A stretch of DNA of 64,000 nt from contig JABHDY010000003.1 in the NCBI GenBank assembly GCA_018676855.1, forward strand, positions 571,907 through 635,906, read 5' to 3'. Source of the DNA: Candidatus Woesearchaeota archaeon (GTDB lineage Archaea; Nanobdellota; Nanobdellia; Woesearchaeales; GW2011-AR9). How positions within the stretch are numbered: position 1 is the first letter of the stretch; each line of letters starts with the position of its first letter. The notes below the pieces were generated by a model, which saw only the letters and a list, made by a program, of their open reading frames with translations, was not told where the DNA came from and searched no databases. Shown here in pieces: positions 58,163-64,000 of the stretch. The position numbers and the translations under genes are program-made.

Positions 58163-58235
58163 TGGGCCTGCCCAGAATTGCACTGGAGATCTCCCGCGAG
58201 TCGGGCGGACGTCATAGCTACTAGACCACAGGCCC
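58163..58235 (-). tRNA. tRNA-Val(GAC)-like gene with unusual bases
   Basis: Minus-strand cloverleaf: acceptor GGGCCTG/CAGGCCC, D arm GTC...GAC, anticodon stem TCCGC/GCGGG with loop CCGACTC (anticodon GAC), variable AGATC, T arm TCCAG/CTGGG with loop TGCAATT, discriminator A, no encoded CCA. Kept: T8, A14, G15, G18, A21, C48, T54, C56, A58. Changed: C19 for G19, C33 for T33, T37, and G55 for T55. The acceptor, D and anticodon fits are strong, so the RNA probably folds, but these changes would weaken D/T-loop contact and decoding. TATA-like TTTTTAAAAC lies 25-30 bp upstream. Confidence 0.7.
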
Positions 58236-58256
58236 ATAAGTTTATGTTTGAATTAA

Positions 58257-58268
58257 ATGTTTTAAAAA
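58257..58268 (-). promoter_or_regulatory. TATA-like element of the tRNA-like gene
   Basis: Minus-strand TTTTTAAAAC (plus-strand about 58259-58268) lies 25-30 bp before the first base of the cloverleaf, and an oligo-T run follows its 3' end (58158-58162). Confidence 0.45.
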
Positions 58269-58270
58269 TC

Positions 58271-59566
58271 TTATGGCTTAATCTTTACTTTTTTCTCTTT
58301 TTTCAAATAATCAAAAGGTTTTACTTCTCTTGGTTTTTTTGTTTCTTCAACATCTATCTTAAAATCATCTTTAATAGCCGCAATAACATCATCGATTGTG
58401 ATTCCTTCTGTTCGAGGATATGTTATTTGCGAAGAAACAACTTCACCTAATTGTGGAGGAAGCAGAACTTTTCTTTCTTGTGGATATCTTCTCGTGTTAA
58501 AACTTGCCGAATTCTGATTTCTTTGGCCACTTTCAAGTGTTGATTCAATAAACGGATCTCTTCTATGATAAAGATGGTCAATCATCAAACAAAATGCTTC
58601 AACATCACTTTCTTTTCCTGGAACTTCTCCAGTAAAATGTTCTTGCGAAGCATAGTGTAATTGGTACATCCCGCGAGCAAAATGCTTTGGACTTTCTAAA
58701 TCAGAAAGTCTTGAAATACAATCATAATCAATAACTTTAACGTGCTTTCCAAGCATTACAGAACCCCAATTGTTATCAACAAACACCATGTCTTGGTCAT
58801 GTAAATATTTAAGCATTCTTGAATATGTAATTAGTACTCTTGCTTTATCTTCTTTGTCTAACTCTTTTCTCTTAATGATCTTCCTTACATCTTTTCCATC
58901 ACAGAATTCCATAGCAAACCATAAGGGTCCATGACAATCTGGAACAACTGAAGGTCTTGCAAAATGAACACTTTGAAGCAATCCAAACTTATCTTGAAGG
59001 TTAGTATGTATTCTTTGTATTCTTTTCACTTTTTTCTTTCTATTTTTTAGTGGAATCTTACATGACGGGTGGAAAACTTTTACAGCTAATGGATTATAAT
59101 TACGTTTTCCTTTGTACACGTCGGCAACCCCTCCACTTCCAAGAAGTTCTTCTGTAACACTAAAGTCATCCATTAATCCTTTCCCACCTTCTGAATTATA
59201 AACCAATGAATGTAAAAGACTACAACAAAAAGGTGGAAGTGTATGATTATATTGTTTTGTTCGTTTCCCAGCACTCATATTTGTCAGTTCTCGCATTCTA
59301 CTCGATTCTTTTTCGAACCGACGTCCTAATTCCTGTGAAAATGTATTGCCTCTCAAAACAACTTTTAATTCCGTATAAAAATCTCGTCTTGTCGCAATTT
59401 CTCTTTCAACTTCTTGAGGAGAAGGCCATTTATCACTTACGGGATCCCAACAACCTTTTGGAAAATGACTTGTTACTGGATTATCAAAATCATAAAGCAA
59501 TCTTCCTGCAGTTATTGTTCTTTCACTAAAATTTTCAATTCTTTTAAGTCTTTCAATTATATACAT
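58271..59566 (-). CDS. Atypical Ser/Thr protein kinase-like protein
   Basis: 431 residues. Residues 1-135 are an unrecognised N-terminal region. The kinase domain has a Gly-loop 'LGSGGVADVYKG' (142-153), Lys163 in 'AVKVF', and 'ILH-like' helix 'YLHDQD'. The catalytic loop is changed: 'FVDNNWGSVML' keeps Asp264 but the usual Lys and Asn (HRDxKPxN) are Asn and Ser. The DFG is 'VIDYDCIS' (Asp280-Tyr-Asp). It may be an active variant or a pseudokinase. The start overlaps the TruD stop by TAATG, so the two are coupled. Confidence 0.75.
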   Translation of the reverse strand: MYIIERLKRIENFSERTITAGRLLYDFDNPVTSHFPKGCWDPVSDKWPSPQEVEREIATRRDFYTELKVVLRGNTFSQELGRRFEKESSRMRELTNMSAGKRTKQYNHTLPPFCCSLLHSLVYNSEGGKGLMDDFSVTEELLGSGGVADVYKGKRNYNPLAVKVFHPSCKIPLKNRKKKVKRIQRIHTNLQDKFGLLQSVHFARPSVVPDCHGPLWFAMEFCDGKDVRKIIKRKELDKEDKARVLITYSRMLKYLHDQDMVFVDNNWGSVMLGKHVKVIDYDCISRLSDLESPKHFARGMYQLHYASQEHFTGEVPGKESDVEAFCLMIDHLYHRRDPFIESTLESGQRNQNSASFNTRRYPQERKVLLPPQLGEVVSSQITYPRTEGITIDDVIAAIKDDFKIDVEETKKPREVKPFDYLKKEKKVKIKP

Positions 59567-60579
59567 TACGTGGCTCCAAACATCTTGCGAATCACCATCG
59601 TCGCATAACTTCCTTTAGGAAGTGTAAAAACCACTTTTATTTTTTTCTTACCAGAATTTAATTCATCGTTCTCAACTTTTCCAACACTCATGTCTTGTAC
59701 CTTAACAAACACATCACGTAATATACCCTCAAGAGTTAATTCAGGTATTTGTTTAATGATAAAATCAGTATATGTAATTCTTTCTTTATTCATTATGTTT
59801 TGAATAAGTGGCTTTATGTCCTCTGATTCAAATTCTTTACTTCCAAACCCTATAATTGGGATTTTTTTTCCTGCTAGGTTTCCATTATCCTTAACAAAAA
59901 TGAATGTACCTAACGAATAATCGATTTCTTTTACAATTGTTCCTTTACTTTTCAAATATTCAGCAACAACTTCATTCCATAGATAACTTTGGTACGCATT
60001 AATGTACATCCGTACCATTCGTAAAGGTAGTTTTCGTAGTGCACCAATTGAATCGGTTTTTGGCATGTGTTCTTGAACTCTTCTATTGTCAATTAATTTC
60101 ACAGCTTCAGAAAACTCTTTCTTAATCAAATTTTTTCCAATTCTAGCATTATTTTTTGAGAATCTTTGTTCATCAAAATAATTCTCTACAAAAGATATTT
60201 TTTCAACAGATATGTTGTCTAAATTCCTTACAACAATCTCAAATTTATTACCTTCAAGATCACCTAACGAAATTGGAATATTGCCATGTCCAACACATTC
60301 AATAGTTACATTATCAATTGTAACGTCTTTCAATCTTTCTTTCCCAACATTAAAAACAGAACAAAGTTGTTCTGTTACTGCATTTCTATCTTTACTTCCT
60401 GCAAATCCTATGGTATTTTCTTTAATCCTTAATTGTTTAGCCAACTCTTTCACAACATCAACAGTGTTACGATTTTTCTTCTTAATCTTTACATAAGTAT
60501 ATTTGCCACTATCTTTAATAGAAACATTACTTACTTCTCGTACAATGAAATCTTCTGGTAGTTGTTTAAGTGTATACAT
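59566..60579 (-). CDS. truD: tRNA pseudouridine(13) synthase TruD
   Basis: About 337 residues. 'MYTLKQLPEDFIVREVSNV' opening and 'IGFAGSKDRNAVTEQLCSV' with the catalytic Asp (KDRNAVT) identify TruD; later 'SLGDLEGNKFEIVVRNLD', 'LPLRMVRMYINAYQSYLWN' also match. It isomerises U13 in tRNAs (and other sites in archaea). ATG 60579 fits a TATA-like AGTATAAATAAT about 25-30 bp upstream, rather than the longer start. Confidence 0.94.
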   Translation of the reverse strand: MYTLKQLPEDFIVREVSNVSIKDSGKYTYVKIKKKNRNTVDVVKELAKQLRIKENTIGFAGSKDRNAVTEQLCSVFNVGKERLKDVTIDNVTIECVGHGNIPISLGDLEGNKFEIVVRNLDNISVEKISFVENYFDEQRFSKNNARIGKNLIKKEFSEAVKLIDNRRVQEHMPKTDSIGALRKLPLRMVRMYINAYQSYLWNEVVAEYLKSKGTIVKEIDYSLGTFIFVKDNGNLAGKKIPIIGFGSKEFESEDIKPLIQNIMNKERITYTDFIIKQIPELTLEGILRDVFVKVQDMSVGKVENDELNSGKKKIKVVFTLPKGSYATMVIRKMFGAT

Positions 60580-60600
60580 TATTCCAACTATATTCAGCAC

Positions 60601-60651
60601 ATTATTTATACTTTTCTAAAATTACACTATCTAGTAGTAAAACATATAAAG
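60601..60651. promoter_or_regulatory. Divergent promoter region (truD and SWIM gene)
   Basis: Leftward TATA-like element about 60601-60612 serves truD (start 60579). ACATATAAAG (60642-60651) lies 30 bp before ATG 60673 of the SWIM protein. Confidence 0.5.
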
Positions 60652-60672
60652 AAATGCCCTAACTGTATATAT

Positions 60673-62070
60673 ATGCTAATAAACTTAGATCAACAACGTG
60701 GAGACTATTTTGCAAATGGAGATGTGACTGAGATTTTACGTAAGTTTGTTAAGAAGGAAGGTCCAATAACTGTCGTTGATTTGCGTGAAAAGTCAGAAGA
60801 CAAAGGCGGTATCATTGCAGGAATTCGTAGTGGTGAGCTGAGTCAGCTTCTTGACTTTGAATATGATTCTAATAGAGATATTGATACTATGCAATTGGTA
60901 GAAAGACTTGATCGCATGGATGACACAGAATTAATGGTTTTACCACCAGATTATAGAATTCGTTCTAAAGATACAAGAAAGATTGTTGTTTATAACTTAG
61001 ATAGTCTTGTTAATCTTGATAGTGCAATTGTAAAGCGTACACTTTTAGGCGATGTTATCCCGCGTGGTCCGCTCTCCAGAAAACGTAAAGAGAAAGAAGA
61101 ATGGAACCCTGAAAAAGTATTACGTACAGCCATGGATAATCTTCATGAGAGAAAAGATACTTTAAAAGAAAAAACGTTTGTAGGATATAAATGGAAATCA
61201 ACAGACGGACATGCTCACATTGTTTCTTTATATCGTTCAATAATGGGTGCAGAACTTAGAACTTTCCAAAATTTCGCAGCATATAAGTTATTGATACCAA
61301 CGTTCAGAAAAGAGTTACGTTTGGGAAAAAGTTCTTGGAGTGGTTATAGAGTTCCATTAACATCAGAAGATAAAGAAAAAAAACAAGAAAAAGTTGCACG
61401 CTATGAGCGTCACTTAAAGAAGCGACGTAAAGAAGGATCACCATTATTTCATTATATATCTCAACTTGACGTTGATTTTAAAGATCTTATTGAGTTTGAT
61501 AGAGCAGAACCAAGGTCTGGAACTGTACGTCATGTACGTGTTCCATCTCGATCTACAACTGATGGAAATAAAGAAGAAGGTCGCTTCTATAAATTTAAAC
61601 TTACACAAGTTCCTGTTTTTGAGAGGGGAAATTCTGGAGCATCTGGTTATGTATGGGAAGTTCGAGGAACATGTCCATGTCCAGATATTGAATATCGTTC
61701 AGATCGAAGAGGAAAGCCATATCTTGGTCAGAACGAAGAAGTCTACTGTGCACATGAAATAGCTGCATTACATTCCTTGCGTAAGAAACTTGAAAATAAA
61801 GAATTTAACGTTCCACTTTTACCTTTTGTAATTCCAACACAAGAAATGATGGAATTTACAGATAAACTTCGTTATCAAACTATATTGGTGGAAAGACATG
61901 ATCCTAATACTGTTAGGGCAAGTAAACGAGTTCTTAACCATACAGAAATTGAACGTCTATTATGGGCAAAAGTGATGCGTGCTGGTTACGAACAATGTTT
62001 TACAACGGATATTGGTGTATTCAAAGAAAGAAAAATTAATCCTCAAGATTATTTGGTTCGGTTTACGTAA
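60673..62070 (+). CDS. SWIM zinc-finger protein
   Basis: About 465 residues. Cys334-Pro-Cys336 ... Cys359-Ala-His361 ('GTCPCPDIEY' ... 'EVYCAHEIAALH') is a SWIM zinc finger (CxC-x(n)-CxH), a DNA/protein-binding module. Upstream are helical basic regions; no helicase or transposase motif is seen. The N-terminal part 'ITVVDLREKSEDKGGII' may form a separate domain. The upstream hydrophobic in-frame codons are rejected: ATG 60673 fits a TATA-like ACATATAAAG at 30 bp. Function unknown. Confidence 0.7.
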   Translation: MLINLDQQRGDYFANGDVTEILRKFVKKEGPITVVDLREKSEDKGGIIAGIRSGELSQLLDFEYDSNRDIDTMQLVERLDRMDDTELMVLPPDYRIRSKDTRKIVVYNLDSLVNLDSAIVKRTLLGDVIPRGPLSRKRKEKEEWNPEKVLRTAMDNLHERKDTLKEKTFVGYKWKSTDGHAHIVSLYRSIMGAELRTFQNFAAYKLLIPTFRKELRLGKSSWSGYRVPLTSEDKEKKQEKVARYERHLKKRRKEGSPLFHYISQLDVDFKDLIEFDRAEPRSGTVRHVRVPSRSTTDGNKEEGRFYKFKLTQVPVFERGNSGASGYVWEVRGTCPCPDIEYRSDRRGKPYLGQNEEVYCAHEIAALHSLRKKLENKEFNVPLLPFVIPTQEMMEFTDKLRYQTILVERHDPNTVRASKRVLNHTEIERLLWAKVMRAGYEQCFTTDIGVFKERKINPQDYLVRFT

Positions 62071-62115
62071 ATATATTTTTTTGAGAAAGATTTTGCAAAT
62101 AATATAAGAACTTTT

Positions 62116-62631
62116 TTATAACTTATACTCCATAAACACAATCCTTGCCTCGTCAGCATTATCAAAAAATATTATGTTTTTACAATTTCTAAAAAATGTG
62201 AAGGCTGCACCTTTGTTACTTTTTATACGTTTTTCATGAATTTCTCTTGCATTAAATCCCTGGCCGTTTTGTTGAACACCAACAACAAACCCTTTCGTCC
62301 CTAACCATATTCGGAATGCGTGTGGTGCACCAAACTCTGAATAATTTAACGTGTTTGATCCTGCTTCATTCAAAAAGTATGATACTTCATCATTCTCATT
62401 ATAATGTAACCAATTGTATAAATCAAACTTATCTGATAATACGTGGCTGTATTGCGCATTTAAAAGGTCAACAACGTTCCATTTAGAATTTCCATATTGG
62501 GTAATCATCATGTTGAGCATATGTTCTTGTAATGGAATCTCATTTTCATGGACAATGAATTCGTGATACTCACCATTATGTCCTATAGATTGTAATGCTT
62601 CTGGGAGTGTTTTTGCAAAATGTAATGTCAT
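62116..62631 (-). CDS. Degenerate GHKL-ATPase-like protein
   Basis: 171 residues. The second half resembles a compact HATPase: 'SYFLNEAGSNTLNYSEFG' (E89-x3-N93, like an N-box ExxxN), strand 'FRIWLGTKGFVVGVQQNGQG' (G1-like DNGxG with Asp replaced by Gln121), 'SNKGAAFTFFRNCKNIIFF' as G2-like. Loss of the ATP-contacting Asp suggests no ATP binding or a different ligand. Similar compact domains occur in anti-sigma kinases. This is a weak inference. TATA-like CTTAAAAATA lies 25-30 bp upstream. Confidence 0.5.
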   Translation of the reverse strand: MTLHFAKTLPEALQSIGHNGEYHEFIVHENEIPLQEHMLNMMITQYGNSKWNVVDLLNAQYSHVLSDKFDLYNWLHYNENDEVSYFLNEAGSNTLNYSEFGAPHAFRIWLGTKGFVVGVQQNGQGFNAREIHEKRIKSNKGAAFTFFRNCKNIIFFDNADEARIVFMEYKL

Positions 62632-62713
62632 AGTACTCTTTAATTGAGCCTATTTTTAAGATTTACTCTTCCAATACACAAATCTTTTAAAACAGCATTC
62701 TTCTGAACACACT

Positions 62714-63847
62714 ATGTTTTCCTTTACTATTACACATCAAGAAACGAATTGCAATGCACGAACAGGAATTATTCAAACATCACATGGTTCCCTAAAAACA
62801 CCGGCATTCATTCCCGTTGCGACACAAGCAACAATAAAAGCTCTTTCTTCTGAACAATTAGGAGAAATCGGGTTTGAAGCCGCGTTGTGCAATACGTATC
62901 ATTTATACCTTCAACCAGGAGAAAATATTGTAGAAAAATGTGGTGGGTTACATGGGTTTATGAATTTTAATAAACCATTATTTACCGATTCTGGCGGATT
63001 TCAAGTGTTCAGTCTAAACAACTTATTTTGTAAAGTTGATGATGATAAAGTAACATTTACGTCACACATTGACAATTCAAAACATATTTTTACGCCAGAA
63101 AAGTCTATGCAGATACAACGCAAGTTAGGTGCAGATATGATCTTCGCATTTGATCAATGTTTAGACATTAACGCTGATTATGAAACAACTAAGAAATCTT
63201 TAGAAAGAACACACGAATGGGAATTGCGTAGCCTGAAAGAATTTCAAAAATTAAACAAAGATAAAAAACAAGCATTGTATGGAATAGTTCAAGGTGGTCG
63301 ATTTACTGAACTGCGGGAGGAAAGTGCAAAGTATATCGCGTCATTACCTTTTGATGGAATGAGTATAGGAAGTATATTTGGAGACCCAAAAGAAGAAAGT
63401 AAAAATCTTGTTGAACATGCAATACAATTCTTACCACACGATAAACCATTACACATGTTAGGTATTGGCAGTGTTGACGATTTGTTTACGTACGTAGAGC
63501 TAGGAGCAGATACGTTTGATTGTGTTCTACCAACTAGATTAGCACGTATGGGCTATGCTTTTATTGGACCAGAAAGTGGTGGGAATATACAAAATAAATT
63601 CAGAATGAAAATTACAAAAGCTACCTATAAAGAAGATCTTTCACCATTAGACAAAAATTGTACGTGTTCTGTTTGTACAAATTATTCTAACGCATACCTG
63701 TACCATTTGTATAAAGCAAAAGAACTTTTATTTTATTCATTAATGACTTTTCACAATTTACATTTCTTTGCACGATTAATGGAAGAGATTCGACAGTCTA
63801 TCGAATCGGATACTTTTAAAGAATTGAAAAAAAAGTGGATTAATTAA
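62714..63847 (+). CDS. tgt: tRNA-guanine transglycosylase, bacterial-type
   Basis: 377 residues. Queuine/preQ1-type TGT: '[12 protein letters not shown]' (catalytic Asp loop), '[20 protein letters not shown]', '[16 protein letters not shown]', '[11 protein letters not shown]', and the zinc site '[20 protein letters not shown]' with a later His. Archaeal arcTGT (archaeosine) is longer, with C-terminal PUA domains; these are absent here, so a bacterial-type enzyme that modifies the wobble base is inferred. TATA-like CTTTTAAAAC lies 30 bp before the ATG. Confidence 0.88.
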   Translation: MFSFTITHQETNCNARTGIIQTSHGSLKTPAFIPVATQATIKALSSEQLGEIGFEAALCNTYHLYLQPGENIVEKCGGLHGFMNFNKPLFTDSGGFQVFSLNNLFCKVDDDKVTFTSHIDNSKHIFTPEKSMQIQRKLGADMIFAFDQCLDINADYETTKKSLERTHEWELRSLKEFQKLNKDKKQALYGIVQGGRFTELREESAKYIASLPFDGMSIGSIFGDPKEESKNLVEHAIQFLPHDKPLHMLGIGSVDDLFTYVELGADTFDCVLPTRLARMGYAFIGPESGGNIQNKFRMKITKATYKEDLSPLDKNCTCSVCTNYSNAYLYHLYKAKELLFYSLMTFHNLHFFARLMEEIRQSIESDTFKELKKKWIN

Positions 63848-64000
63848 GGTTTATACCGTTCCATTGTTCTTGGGAAGGGGATAGTATCTTTAATATTATC
63901 TAATTTACAAATCCATTTAATGACACGTTCAACACCCAGACCGAACCCTGCATGTGGAACACTTCCATATTTACGAGTGTCAAGATAAAATTCGTACTCT
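63844..64000 (-). CDS. asnS: Asparaginyl-tRNA synthetase, C-terminal fragment
   Basis: Partial: only the last 51 residues lie in the window. The end reads '[20 protein letters not shown]' and '[17 protein letters not shown]', the class II motif 3 of the AsnRS/AspRS group; the R-x-F/Y-G-S-V-P-H pattern favours AsnRS. It overlaps the end of tgt tail-to-tail by 4 bp and continues to the right beyond the window. Confidence 0.85.
   Translation of the reverse strand, partial: EYEFYLDTRKYGSVPHAGFGLGVERVIKWICKLDNIKDTIPFPRTMERYKP

Noticed and set aside
58163-58235. Plus-strand reading of the tRNA-like gene
   Set aside because: It has matching acceptor ends but no T-loop-like or G18/G19 D-loop; the minus strand keeps most invariant bases.
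60562-60672. N-terminal extension of the SWIM protein
   Set aside because: It crosses the TATA-like element and truD start; ATG 60673 has correct spacing.
1-64000. CRISPR arrays, insertion sequences, integrases, rRNA genes
   Set aside because: No regular repeat-spacer pattern, transposase motif, tyrosine recombinase motif or rRNA-like sequence was seen.

Overview
The window is about 64 kb of compact, AT-rich archaeal chromosome. Archaeal identity rests on PAN and the proteasome alpha subunit, RFC large subunit, Fen1, exosome subunits Rrp4/Rrp41/Rrp42, SBDS, Pop5, aIF2-alpha, L44e, S27e, Nop10, RpoK, TruD, Trm5, EndA and Pth2. Low GC, many small orphan families, a bacterial-type class II aldolase and TGT, and Cys-rich surface modules point to a DPANN lineage. 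Woesearchaeota/Pacearchaeota is my best guess, inferred from general look and not from a marker tree. No rRNA, IS element, CRISPR array or integrase was seen.

Layout. 0.1-3.2 kb: membrane and regulatory genes (DUF4349 protein, wHTH membrane regulator, Ca/Na exchanger, DJ-1/PfpI). 3.3-8.7 kb: sugar-phosphate operon (PfkB kinase, class II aldolase, RpiB, a lipoprotein M64-type peptidase, Rpe), then tRNA-splicing endonuclease. 8.7-17.2 kb: GNAT, Lrp regulator, a wHTH/nuclease-like protein coupled to fen1, a membrane-associated P-loop ATPase, Trm5, cold-shock protein and PAN. 17.5-23 kb: basic histone-tail-like protein, secreted transglutaminase, ThiI-like PP-loop enzyme, CysRS. 23-31.4 kb: redox block (glutaredoxin, VKOR, thioredoxin reductase, rubredoxin-like protein, FTR catalytic chain, CuA cupredoxin lipoprotein) with a split transketolase. 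31.2-38.6 kb: DUF5679, ValRS, IMPDH-like enzyme, RfcL, GlyRS. 39-47.2 kb: information-processing superoperons (OB-fold protein, Pop5, PsmA, SBDS, exosome, RpoK; later Pth2, L44e, S27e, aIF2-alpha, Nop10). 47.2-64 kb: accessory-looking genes (GH3/PaaK-like adenylating enzyme, convergent response regulator and histidine kinase, tandem Lrp protein, XPD-type helicase, atypical protein kinase coupled to TruD, SWIM protein, degenerate GHKL-like protein, bacterial-type TGT, end of an AsnRS) plus a GC-rich candidate small RNA and one tRNA-like gene.

Gene expression. First genes of transcription units repeatedly have a TATA-like element about 30 bp before the ATG, which predicts mainly leaderless or very short-leader mRNAs. 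Shine-Dalgarno motifs (GAGGTG, GGTGAT, GGAGGT) appear where a leader exists. This regularity was used to correct many starts. The few longer leaders (csp, basic protein, rrp4, S15) contain inverted repeats and stand out as candidates for RNA-level control.

Functionally, the sugar-phosphate operon and transketolase support a non-oxidative pentose phosphate/ribose supply route feeding nucleotide synthesis (IMPDH-like enzyme). The redox genes suggest thiol-disulfide chemistry inside and at the membrane. The most unusual items are the 57.6 kb structured RNA, the tRNA-like gene with altered C19/C33/G55, the diverged two-component pair, and the kinase with a remodelled catalytic loop.
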